Shown here: one piece after another, positions 1 through 6,055 of the stretch | How the letters are laid out: each line of letters opens with the position of its first letter | How positions within the stretch are numbered: the first letter of the stretch is position 1 | Assembly (NCBI GenBank): GCA_025356695.1 | Contig: JANXSE010000121.1 | Coordinates: 1-7,856, forward strand | Direction of reading: 5' to 3' | DNA: 7,856 nucleotides | DNA from: Betaproteobacteria bacterium | GTDB lineage: Bacteria; Pseudomonadota; Gammaproteobacteria; Burkholderiales; SG8-41 | The notes under the pieces: generated by a model | Databases searched by the model: none | Told to the model about the DNA's origin: nothing | What the model saw: only the letters and a program-made list of their open reading frames with translations | Made by a program: the position numbers and the translations under genes

Positions 1-1023
1 CAACCAGACGTCACGCTCGCCATGCGCTTGCACGAGTGCACGCGCATTGCCCGGATTCGATTCGAGATGGAAGGTACGCGAGGCGTGCGCATAGAGTATC
101 GGATCGGCCTTGACCTGCTCGTACGAGGGCAGGCGGATCACGGTATGCGCGCGCGCGTCGAGTTTGGCGGCGAGTTTCTCGGCGCGGTTGTGGAACTGGA
201 TGATTTGCGCGCCCGGCGCTGTTGCAGCCTTCGGTGTTGCCGCCGGATTTTTTTCCTTCATCGCGTACGGATCGGAATGCGGATGCAGCGCACCCGGCGT
301 ATCGACCGTGGTCGAATCGACTTCGCTCCAGCCTTCCGGATGCCAGCCGCGCGGCGCCATGAAGGCGCTGCCGCGCAGATCGCGAATATTGGCGATGGGC
401 TCACCCTTGGCGAGGCGATGCGTCAGTTCGACAATCGCGCGCTCGGCGTTGCCGAACAGCAGCAGGTCGGCTTTGGAATCGGGCAGCACCGAACGGCGCA
501 CGGTCTCCGACCAGTAATCGAAATGCGCGATGCGTCTGAGGCTCGCTTCAATGCTGCCGATGACGACATTGGCGTCGGGAAAGGCTTCGCGGCAACGCTG
601 GCTGTAGACGGTGACGGCGCGGTCGGGGCGCTTGTTCGCTTGCGCGCCCGGCGTATAGGCATCGTCGGAGCGCAGCTTGCGGTCGGCGGTATAGCGGTTG
701 ACCATCGAATCCATGTTGCCGGCGGTGACGCCGAAATACAGATTCGGTTTGCCGAGGCGTTTGAAGTCCTCGGCCGAACGCCAGTCCGGCTGGCTGATGA
801 TGCCGACTCTAAAGCCCTGCACTTCGAGCAGCCGCCCGACCAGTGCCATGCCGAAACTCGGATGATCGATCTAGGCGTCACCGGTGACGAGGATGACGTC
901 GCAGGAATCCCAGCCGCGCGCTTCCATGTCGGCCGCGGTGGTCGGCAGGAAGCTTGATATCCCGAAGCGGTGTGCCCAGAACTTGCGGTAACCGTTGATC
1001 GGTTTGGGCGGCGCGACTTGCAT
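1..1023 (-). pseudogene. ygiQ: YgiQ-family (UPF0313) radical SAM protein, N-terminal part, with an in-frame amber codon; 3' end beyond window
   Basis: Read from the ATG at 1023, the frame gives 341 codons that match the start of the YgiQ family as I recall it from E. coli: GWDSCDVILVTGDA at 37-50, [73 protein letters not shown] and [19 protein letters not shown]. The family exceeds 700 residues and its radical SAM cysteine cluster lies further on, so the catalytic part is outside the window. Codon 51 is TAG, where relatives have Tyr in GDAY(V/I)DHPSFG. All 290 later codons are open and well conserved. That fits a recent nonsense mutation or a sequencing error; if real, only a 50-residue peptide is made unless translation restarts, for example at the ATG of codon 59 (849). 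The gene starts 11 bases after the DUF350 gene and is probably last or late in the operon. The family's function is not established. Confidence 0.88.
871..873 (-). other. In-frame amber (TAG) codon 51 of the ygiQ-like gene
   Basis: On the minus strand the codons read Thr-Gly-Asp-Ala-TAG-Ile-Asp-His-Pro. Family members have Tyr here, and TAC or TAT becomes TAG by one substitution. No frameshift is present, because the same frame continues in conserved sequence down to position 1. Confidence 0.85.
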
Positions 1024-1034
1024 GATTAAAGACT

Positions 1035-1448
1035 TCAGTCAGCCATCGCGGCAGCGTTGAGCACTCCGATGGCGATGGAAATGGCGGCGAGAAATATCGC
1101 AGGCGCGAGTTTACCCTCTTTGACGTCTGAGGGCAGGTGTGGCAGCAGCAGGCGTGTCACGCCATACGCTGCGAGCTGGGCGATCAGCGCCACCGCGCTC
1201 CACGTCAGCATGTCGTCGAGATCGCCGCTTTGTGCCACCGCCTGCGCCAGCGGCAGGGAAAAACCGAGCAGCGCACCGCCGAGTGAGACGGCGGCAGCCG
1301 CATTGCCTTCGCGGATCAAGGCCACTTCACGATAAGGGGTAATGGCCGTGTAGATGGCGATAAACAGTGCGATGAGGACGATTGACAGTACGAAGTAGAG
1401 CAGATGGGCGCTGATGCCGGTGCCGAACTCGTTGATCCAGGATTCCAT
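1035..1448 (-). CDS. yjfL: DUF350 (YjfL-like) inner-membrane protein
   Basis: This is a 137-residue, very hydrophobic protein with four predicted membrane helices at about 14-36, 50-71, 80-102 and 114-135. The pattern and length fit DUF350/YjfL: an N-terminal helix, a polar linker (TPYREVALIREGNAAAA at 37-53), then a Gly/Ala-rich second helix. The linker TPY-E--LI-EGN-AAA is the family signature as I recall it. The ATG at 1448 is preceded by GGAG six bases upstream (1455-1458), which supports this start. It lies 12 bases after the ATP-grasp gene and 11 bases before ygiQ. In E. coli, yjfL sits beside yjfM (DUF1190) and yjfC (ATP-grasp), so the neighbours match a known association. Its molecular role is unknown; membrane partner of the other two products is an inference. 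Confidence 0.85.
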   Translation of the reverse strand: MESWINEFGTGISAHLLYFVLSIVLIALFIAIYTAITPYREVALIREGNAAAAVSLGGALLGFSLPLAQAVAQSGDLDDMLTWSAVALIAQLAAYGVTRLLLPHLPSDVKEGKLAPAIFLAAISIAIGVLNAAAMAD

Positions 1449-1460
1449 GGCGTGCTCCGT

Positions 1461-2582
1461 TTATTCGAAGTAATGGGGGATGAAGCGGCTTGCATTGGTG
1501 GTGACGGGAGTGCTGTCTTCGCGGATGCCCATGCCGGCGGCTTCGTCACCGACGATCCACGCGCCGAGCACCGGATAACGGCCGTCGAAGGCGGGCATCG
1601 CCGCGCGCGCCTGATACACCTTCGGTTCGGCCGCATAAGGGCCGGGGGTTACCAGTGGTTGTTGGCGATCGACGATGGAAATATTGGCACCTTCGCGTGA
1701 GAAGAACGGTTTGACGACGAAACTCGCGCCCAGATAGTCTGGTGAGAAATACGCCGGCAACAGATTCGGATGATCGGGAAACAGTTCCCACAGGATGGCG
1801 AGCATCCCTTTGTTGGAAAGCAGGGCTTTCCATGCCGGTTCGATGATGTGCAGCGATGTTTCACCGAGATGCGTGGCGAAGTCGTCGCGCACCAGCCATT
1901 CCCACGGATAGAGCTTGAACCACGCGCGCACGGGCTGTGCATCAAGATCGACGAAGGCGTTGCCGTTCCAGCCGAGGTCTTCGACGTAAATGAAATGCGT
2001 CGCCATGCCGGCCTGTACCGCGGTGTCGCGCAGATACTCGATGGTGATGCGGTCTTCCTCATTGTCTTTCATGCAGGAGAAATGCAGCGGCGTGCCGGGT
2101 GGCAATGCATTGAAGATTTGTTCCCAGCGCGCGATCAGGCGTTCGTGCAGCGAGTTGAACTGGTCGGGGCGGCCGGTTTCTTCGAGCCAGTGCCATTGCG
2201 CCACCGCGGCTTCGAGCAGCGAGGTCGGGGTGTCGGCGTTGTATTCGAGAAGTTTCGGCGCGGTGTGTCCGTCATAAGCGAAGTCGAAGCGGCCGTAGAG
2301 CGACGGCGCGTCGGCGCGCCACGACTGTTCGATCAGCGCAGCCTGTGCCGGCGCGACGTGCAAATCGGTGCAGCGTTTTTCTTCGATGACGTGTTTGACC
2401 GCGGCGAGCGCCATGCGATGCAGTTCTTCTGCAGCGGCTTCGATGGTGTCGATTTCATCCGTGCTGAAACAGTAGCACGCCGATTCGTCCCAGTAGTCGC
2501 CGTCGGCGGAATGAAACGAGAAACCCAGCGCCTCGAATTTTTCCCGCCAGTCGGCGCGTGGCACGCTCTGCAGGCGTTGCAC
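1461..2582 (-). CDS. ygiC: Glutathionylspermidine synthase-like ATP-grasp ligase (YgiC/YjfC family)
   Basis: This 373-residue protein belongs to the C-N ligase (ATP-grasp) family related to the synthetase half of glutathionylspermidine synthase, without the amidase half. Visible blocks are SLYGRFDFAYDG (94-105), PKLLEYNADTPTSL (109-122), FKLYPWEW (222-229), EPAWKALLSNKGML (248-261), a long FPDHPNLLPAY block (268-278), VVKPFFSREGANISI (289-303) and GIREDSTPVTTNASRF (352-367). The acidic, Lys and Arg residues in these blocks are typical ATP/Mg and substrate contacts. An upstream extension to 2834 is open but overlaps the lipoprotein gene. I chose the GTG at 2582 because E. coli YgiC, as I recall it, aligns residue for residue from there (R3, R9, D11-W12-R13-E14-K15) at nearly the same length (386). 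It begins two bases after the upstream stop, with a TTG alternative at 2588, which suggests translational coupling. The true substrate of YgiC/YjfC proteins is unsettled. Confidence 0.9.
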   Translation of the reverse strand: MQRLQSVPRADWREKFEALGFSFHSADGDYWDESACYCFSTDEIDTIEAAAEELHRMALAAVKHVIEEKRCTDLHVAPAQAALIEQSWRADAPSLYGRFDFAYDGHTAPKLLEYNADTPTSLLEAAVAQWHWLEETGRPDQFNSLHERLIARWEQIFNALPPGTPLHFSCMKDNEEDRITIEYLRDTAVQAGMATHFIYVEDLGWNGNAFVDLDAQPVRAWFKLYPWEWLVRDDFATHLGETSLHIIEPAWKALLSNKGMLAILWELFPDHPNLLPAYFSPDYLGASFVVKPFFSREGANISIVDRQQPLVTPGPYAAEPKVYQARAAMPAFDGRYPVLGAWIVGDEAAGMGIREDSTPVTTNASRFIPHYFE

Positions 2583-2584
2583 GG

Positions 2585-2950
2585 TCAACTGCCGCTGCTG
2601 AAATGAAAGCCGCTGCCGGTGGTGCCAAAGCCGCCGCGCGACACGTTGATTGCGCCCTGCATCGGCCGTCCGGTATTCGGATTGATGGCCGGCATATCCG
2701 GTTTGCCGCTCCAGATGTGTTTGCCCGACGGCGTTTCGACGATCGAGTTGAACTGCGGGCCAAGGTAAAAGCCGCCACCACCACCGCCCGATGGCGCGCG
2801 TTCGCAGTTTTTTTCGCCCCAGTCCTGTACGCATTCCGGACGTGCCTTGTAGGCGTAACGGTCTTTCGGGATATCGGCGTCGGAGCAGGCACCGAGGATG
2901 ACGGTGCCCAGCGTGACGAGTTGTATCTGCCGCGAGCGTTTGCTTTTCAT
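2585..2950 (-). CDS. ygiB: DUF1190 (YgiB/YjfM-like) predicted lipoprotein
   Basis: This is a 121-residue exported protein. A Lys/Arg-rich start is followed by a hydrophobic stretch and the lipobox L19-G20-A21-C22, so Cys22 should be lipidated. Ser at +2 (23) predicts outer-membrane sorting. The family marks are the motif C40-V-x-x-W-G-E-x-x-C49, matching the paired-cysteine CVxxFGExxC of E. coli YgiB as I recall it, and the C-terminal S-R-G-G-F-G (104-109). A run of six Gly lies at 55-60. At 121 residues it is much shorter than YgiB (about 223), lacking most of the central low-complexity region. It starts 16 bases after the LeuD-like gene behind a G-rich stretch and ends two bases before the ATP-grasp gene. 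DUF1190 genes commonly precede YgiC/YjfC genes, which supports the call. Function unknown. Confidence 0.85.
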   Translation of the reverse strand: MKSKRSRQIQLVTLGTVILGACSDADIPKDRYAYKARPECVQDWGEKNCERAPSGGGGGGFYLGPQFNSIVETPSGKHIWSGKPDMPAINPNTGRPMQGAINVSRGGFGTTGSGFHFSSGS

Positions 2951-2966
2951 CGGCGCCCCCGTGTGC

Positions 2967-3512
2967 TCAGGATTGTGTTGCCTGTTTTTCCTGCCACCAG
3001 CGTTTGAGCCAGCCGGTGTTGCCGCCGAGCGCGACGATTTCCTGCAGGGCCTCGGGCAGTGGCGGATATTCCTTGCGGATGTCGCGTGTGTGATTGAAAA
3101 ACATGCCGGAACGGAAATCGACTTCGAGGTCGTCGCCGCTGTCGCAGAGTTCCGTCACGTTGAAACAGTCGGTCATCACCGGCAGGCCGCAGCCGACCGC
3201 CGCGCGATAGGCGAGGAAAGGCATCGACTCGCAGATGAGGCCGAGCCCCAGCGCCTGCATCGCGATATAACCGTTCATCTTCGGGCCCATGCCGAAGTTG
3301 CGGCCGGTGACGATGATGTCGCCGGGTTTGACGCGTTCGTGAAAACCCGGATCGGTTTCGGCAAACAAATGCGGAATCAGTTTTTGCGGATCGAATTCGC
3401 GGGCCGTGATCAGCGCGTTGGGAATCACGCCACCGGGATGCGGCACATCGTGGCCGAGTTTGTAGCAGCGGCCTTTGAGCAGCCAGGTGTAGCCGTCGAT
3501 TTCAGTTGTCAT
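2967..3512 (-). CDS. Divergent aconitase/isopropylmalate dehydratase small subunit (LeuD-like swivel domain) with altered active-site motif
   Basis: This 181-residue protein has the layout of LeuD-type swivel domains: L-K-G-R-C-Y-K-L-G at 12-20, I-I-V-T-G-R-N-F-G-M-G at 66-76, then ALGLGLICESMPFLAYRAA (87-105), a G-L-P-V stretch (109-112) and D-L-E-V-D-F-R-S-G (128-136). Canonical small subunits continue NFGxG with Ser-Ser-Arg-Glu, which supplies the catalytic serine and substrate-binding arginine. Here residues 77-80 are Pro-Lys-Met-Asn. The usual N-terminal VDTDxIIP is V23-P-H-P-G-G-V-I-P, so that Asp is also missing. The fold and large-subunit partner are clear, but isopropylmalate or citrate chemistry is doubtful, so I give no leuD symbol. 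The ATG at 3512 follows GAGGT (3517-3521), and the gene begins 12 bases after the large subunit. The C-terminal tail is basic and Trp-rich (W168, W172, W173). Confidence 0.85.
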   Translation of the reverse strand: MTTEIDGYTWLLKGRCYKLGHDVPHPGGVIPNALITAREFDPQKLIPHLFAETDPGFHERVKPGDIIVTGRNFGMGPKMNGYIAMQALGLGLICESMPFLAYRAAVGCGLPVMTDCFNVTELCDSGDDLEVDFRSGMFFNHTRDIRKEYPPLPEALQEIVALGGNTGWLKRWWQEKQATQS

Positions 3513-3524
3513 GCAGACCTCGAT

Positions 3525-4811
3525 CTAATGGGGTGTTATTGCGCGTGGATCGGTAATGCAGCCCTGAATGGCGGAGGCCGCGACCGTGGCGGGGCTGCCC
3601 AAATACAATTTCGCCTCGCGCGAGCCGAAGCGACCGGTGCCATTGCCGACCGCGGTCGAGATTGAAACTTCACCGGCGTGGATCAAGCCGTTGCGGCCGC
3701 TGGCGCAGGGACCGCAGCCGGCCGGCAGCAAGGTCGCACCGGCTTCGAGAAACACCTGGGCGAGGCCTTCGCGTGCCATGCGCAGCGTCGATTGTTCGGA
3801 GCCCGGCGATACCAGCAGGCGCACGCCCGGCGCAACACGGCGGCCGCGCAGGTAGGCGGCGGCGGTTTCGAGGTCTTCCCACATACTCGAGCCGCAGGAA
3901 CCTATATAGGCGTGGTCGATTTTTTCGCCAGCTACGCTGGCGAGAGCGGCGGCGCGGTGTGGACCGCCGGGCAGGGCGACCTGGGGTTCCAGCGCGGCGA
4001 CATCGAGTTCGACGGTCGCTTCGTAGCCTGCATCGGCGTCACTGTAGACCGGCTCGAAGGGTTTTTGCGCGCGTGCGCGGGCGTAGTCGAGTACCGCCGG
4101 CGACGGCGGAAAGAACACGCCGATCGCACGCATTTCAGTCGGTGTGCTGCACAGGGACACGCGCGCAGCGAGGCTGAACTGGTCGAGGTCGCCGGCGAAT
4201 TCAAGAATGCGGTAATCGATATCGACGCCAAAGCCGCCTTCATCTTCGGCGGCGGCGAGTTTCGCGCCGATGACAAAGCCGATGTCGCGTGCATGTACGC
4301 CGGGTTTGGCGGTGCCCTTGATCACCAGCTTTACCGTGTGCGGCACCATCAGCCAGTTGCTGCCGGTGGCCAGCACGCGGCTGATTTCGGTACCCATGCG
4401 AAAGGCTGCGGCACCGATGCCGCCGACGTTGGTGCAGTGACGGTCGTTGTCAAAGTAAAGCGTGCCCGGGGAAACGATGCCGGTTTCCATGGGAAAGACG
4501 TGGCCGTGCCCGCCGCGTCCGATATCGAAAAAACGCTCGACGCCCCAGTCGCGTGCGGCACGCCGGTTGAAAGCGCCGCGGCGTACCGCGAGTTCGGAGT
4601 TGTAGAGCACATCGTGGTCGGTGACCATGACGACCTTGCGCGGATCGGCAATGCAGGTGATGCCCAGCGCATCGAGTTCCTGTTTCGCCGCCAGCACGAC
4701 GCCATCATGGATCATGATGAAATCGGGCACCGGCTCGATGAGATCGCCGGGCGCAACTTGGGTGCGACCGCAGGCACGCGCGAGGATTTTTTCGACTGCG
4801 GTCATGCCCAC
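3525..4811 (-). CDS. Aconitase-family hydro-lyase large subunit, LeuC-like, copy 1 (paired with the small subunit)
   Basis: This 428-residue protein is the size of a LeuC-type large subunit (about 420) and collinear with it. The three [4Fe-4S] ligands are present: C306 (I-G-S-C-G) and C366/C369 (G-C-G-P-C). Equivalents of aconitase catalytic residues are D65-H66, H104, D123/H125 and E226; R394 matches the retained substrate Arg. Departures are Asp-Arg-His at 123-125 in place of Asp-Ser-His, and V388-G389 where most relatives have Asn-Arg. The ending LYLGSPATVAASAI is typical of the family. The GTG at 4811 is preferred because AGGGAG (4818-4823) lies six bases before it; the ATG at 4805 would be spaced poorly. 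It is the first gene of the minus-strand cluster, 12 bases before its probable partner. A cytosolic dehydratase or isomerase of a carboxylate is likely. Isopropylmalate, citrate or dimethylmalate as substrate is possible but not supported by the active-site changes. Confidence 0.88.
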   Translation of the reverse strand: MGMTAVEKILARACGRTQVAPGDLIEPVPDFIMIHDGVVLAAKQELDALGITCIADPRKVVMVTDHDVLYNSELAVRRGAFNRRAARDWGVERFFDIGRGGHGHVFPMETGIVSPGTLYFDNDRHCTNVGGIGAAAFRMGTEISRVLATGSNWLMVPHTVKLVIKGTAKPGVHARDIGFVIGAKLAAAEDEGGFGVDIDYRILEFAGDLDQFSLAARVSLCSTPTEMRAIGVFFPPSPAVLDYARARAQKPFEPVYSDADAGYEATVELDVAALEPQVALPGGPHRAAALASVAGEKIDHAYIGSCGSSMWEDLETAAAYLRGRRVAPGVRLLVSPGSEQSTLRMAREGLAQVFLEAGATLLPAGCGPCASGRNGLIHAGEVSISTAVGNGTGRFGSREAKLYLGSPATVAASAIQGCITDPRAITPH

Positions 4812-4817
4812 GGCGTG

Positions 4818-4823
4818 CTCCCT
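4818..4823 (-). promoter_or_regulatory. Ribosome binding site deciding the GTG start of LeuC-like copy 1
   Basis: The minus strand reads AGGGAG, six bases before the GTG at 4811. The in-frame ATG two codons later would be 12 bases away, so the GTG is favoured. Confidence 0.65.
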
Positions 4824-4830
4824 GTTTTCG

Positions 4831-4853
4831 TATTCGACTGAATTGGTCGAGTA
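4831..4853. promoter_or_regulatory. Imperfect palindrome, candidate operator of the minus-strand operon
   Basis: TATTCGAC (4831-4838) and GTCGAGTA (4846-4853) are inverted repeats matching at 7 of 8 positions, separated by 7 bases. The right arm overlaps the putative -10 of the minus-strand promoter and the rest covers its expected start point, a position suited to a repressor. No regulator gene is present in the window, so the binding protein is unknown. Confidence 0.4.
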
Positions 4854-4879
4854 TCCCCAACGCGGCGACGGCGTGTCAA
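4850..4879 (-). promoter_or_regulatory. Predicted sigma70-type promoter for the minus-strand operon
   Basis: On the minus strand a perfect TTGACA (-35, 4879-4874) is followed after 18 bases by GATACT (-10, 4855-4850). Transcription would start near 4843, giving a leader of about 30 bases before the GTG at 4811. Found by eye; no measurement supports it. Confidence 0.5.
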
Positions 4880-4902
4880 GGCTGCGGTGCGCCGTCAGCA
4901 GA

Positions 4903-4911
4903 TGCTATATT
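4903..4911 (+). promoter_or_regulatory. Predicted extended -10 promoter of the TctC receptor gene
   Basis: TGC-TATATT is an extended -10 element (TGn plus five of six consensus bases). No good -35 is seen 16-18 bases upstream, which is tolerable for extended -10 promoters. The start point would be near 4918, about 24 bases before the ATG. Confidence 0.45.
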
Positions 4912-4928
4912 GCGGCGAACGATGGCGC

Positions 4929-4935
4929 GAAGGGG
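4929..4935 (+). promoter_or_regulatory. Ribosome binding site of the TctC receptor gene
   Basis: GAAGGGG ends six bases before the ATG at 4942. The frame is open much further upstream, but that part lies across the promoter region and the start of the divergent gene, so this site fixes the start. Confidence 0.65.
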
Positions 4936-4941
4936 CGTGTG

Positions 4942-5943
4942 ATGCGAATGCGGTTGACGGTTGCTTTGAAGCTTGCTGAGATACTCTTTGTCGCCGCGGT
5001 TGCGGCCCCCGCCGTGTGCAGCGCGGCGGCGGCCGACTGGAAGCCCGAACGCAGCATTGAAATCGTCGCGCCGTCGGGGCCCGGCGGCAGCACCGACCGC
5101 ACCGCGCGTGTGGTGGCGCGCATCCTGATGGAAAAGAAGCTGGTGGACGTTGCCGTGAACGTGGTCAACAAGCCCGGCGGCAGCGGCACCATCGGCCTTA
5201 ACTACGTCAATCAGCATCCGGGCGACGCGCACACGCTGGTGGTCGCCACCACCGGTTCGATCAGCAACCATATCATGGGTTTGATTCCCTACGACCATAA
5301 CAATTTCACGCCAGTGGCGATGTTGTTCGACGAATATCTCGGCATCAATGTAAAGAGCGATTCGCCGCTGAAGAGCGGCCGCGAATTCGCCGACATTTTG
5401 CGCCGCGACCCGGAGGCACTCAGTATCGGCATTTCCACCAGTGTCGGCGGCGCCAATCACACCACGCTGATGATCTGTCTGCGCGCGGCCGGCATCAACA
5501 TCAAGCGCCTGAAGACGGTGGTGTTTCCGGGTGGTGCCGCCTCGACCACCGCCTTGCTTGGCGGCCATGTCAGTGCGATCAACACGGCGCCGGGTAACGT
5601 CGTTGAGCATTTCAAGGCGGGCAAGCTGCGCACGATTGCGGTGTCGTCGCCGAAGCGACTCGGCGGGCTGTTCGCCAGCGTGCCGACGTGGCGCGAGCAG
5701 GGCGTGCCTGCGGATTCGGGCAGCTGGCGCGGCATGCTGGCGGCCAAGGGTCTGACGCCGGCGCAGATCGCCTACTGGGACCGCGCCTTTGCCGCACTGG
5801 TGAAGACCGAGGAGTGGAAGAAAGAGCTCGAAGAGAATTACTGGGAGAACGTCTACGCCGACAGTCGCGGCACCAAAAAGCGACTTGACGAGGAGTACGC
5901 CGAATACAAGGCGATGCTGGGCGAACTCGGCTACGCGAAATAG
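4942..5943 (+). CDS. tctC: Bug/TctC-family periplasmic receptor of a tripartite tricarboxylate transporter
   Basis: This 333-residue protein begins with a signal peptide (MRMR, hydrophobic core at about 14-25, Ala-rich cleavage region near 27-31). The mature part is about 302 residues, normal for the family. The Bug signature is R-S-I-E-I-V-A-P-S-G-P-G-G-S-T-D at 37-52, the ligand-carboxylate loop. NKPGGSGTIGLNYVN (76-90), the A-T-T-G-S loop (102-106), a second ligand loop V-F-P-G-G (194-198) and G-K-L-R-T-I-A-V (227-234) followed by VPTWREQG also fit. It would bind a carboxylate in the periplasm and pass it to TctA/TctB membrane subunits. Those are absent here, as is common for orphan Bug proteins. 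It is transcribed divergently from the LeuC/LeuD-like operon, so the ligand may be related to that enzyme's substrate (inference). The start at 4942 is set by the ribosome site; the ATG at 4948 is an alternative. The C-terminus is rich in Lys and Glu (290-320). Confidence 0.9.
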   Translation: MRMRLTVALKLAEILFVAAVAAPAVCSAAAADWKPERSIEIVAPSGPGGSTDRTARVVARILMEKKLVDVAVNVVNKPGGSGTIGLNYVNQHPGDAHTLVVATTGSISNHIMGLIPYDHNNFTPVAMLFDEYLGINVKSDSPLKSGREFADILRRDPEALSIGISTSVGGANHTTLMICLRAAGINIKRLKTVVFPGGAASTTALLGGHVSAINTAPGNVVEHFKAGKLRTIAVSSPKRLGGLFASVPTWREQGVPADSGSWRGMLAAKGLTPAQIAYWDRAFAALVKTEEWKKELEENYWENVYADSRGTKKRLDEEYAEYKAMLGELGYAK

Positions 5944-5981
5944 AACCTGGGCTGTGAGTTGTAGAGCGCAATAACCAACGG

Positions 5982-6016
5982 GCATTGCGCCGTATAGATC
6001 GCATTCGGCGCAATGC
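5982..6016. terminator. Hairpin between convergent genes, candidate bidirectional terminator
   Basis: GCATTGCGCCG (5982-5992) pairs perfectly with CGGCGCAATGC (6006-6016) across a 13-base loop. It lies between the stop of the receptor gene (5943) and the stop of the converging LeuC-like gene (6056). Neither side has a clear T run, so strict intrinsic termination is uncertain. A related GCGCAAT at 5966-5972 could form a competing shorter stem with 5984-5990. Confidence 0.45.
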
Positions 6017-6055
6017 GCTGCGCTTATTGGGCCCCACGTGCCTGCCGTTCGGCGA

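Noticed and set aside
22..957. Long plus-strand open frame opposite the ygiQ-like gene
   Set aside because: It is rich in Arg, Ala and Gly without any recognisable motif and mirrors conserved YgiQ coding sequence; such antisense frames are usual in GC-rich DNA.
2583..2834. N-terminal extension of the ATP-grasp ligase up to 2834
   Set aside because: It overlaps the lipoprotein gene in another frame, lacks family similarity, and the homologous N-terminus aligns from the GTG at 2582.
3525..4811. Annotation as leuC (3-isopropylmalate dehydratase) for leucine synthesis
   Set aside because: Altered active-site motifs in both subunits, no leuA or leuB nearby and the link to a TctC receptor argue against this role.
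3678..4841. 387-residue plus-strand open frame opposite LeuC-like copy 1
   Set aside because: The minus strand encodes a clear aconitase-family protein with all Fe-S ligands; the antisense frame shows no family motif.
4621..4941. N-terminal extension of the TctC protein from an ATG at 4621
   Set aside because: It would run antisense through the start of LeuC-like copy 1 and over the promoter region, ahead of an obvious signal peptide and ribosome site.
4942..5022. Lipoprotein signal peptide on the TctC receptor (Cys26)
   Set aside because: The residues before Cys26 are Ala-Pro-Ala-Val, which is not a lipobox; a normal signal peptidase I site in the Ala-rich stretch fits better.
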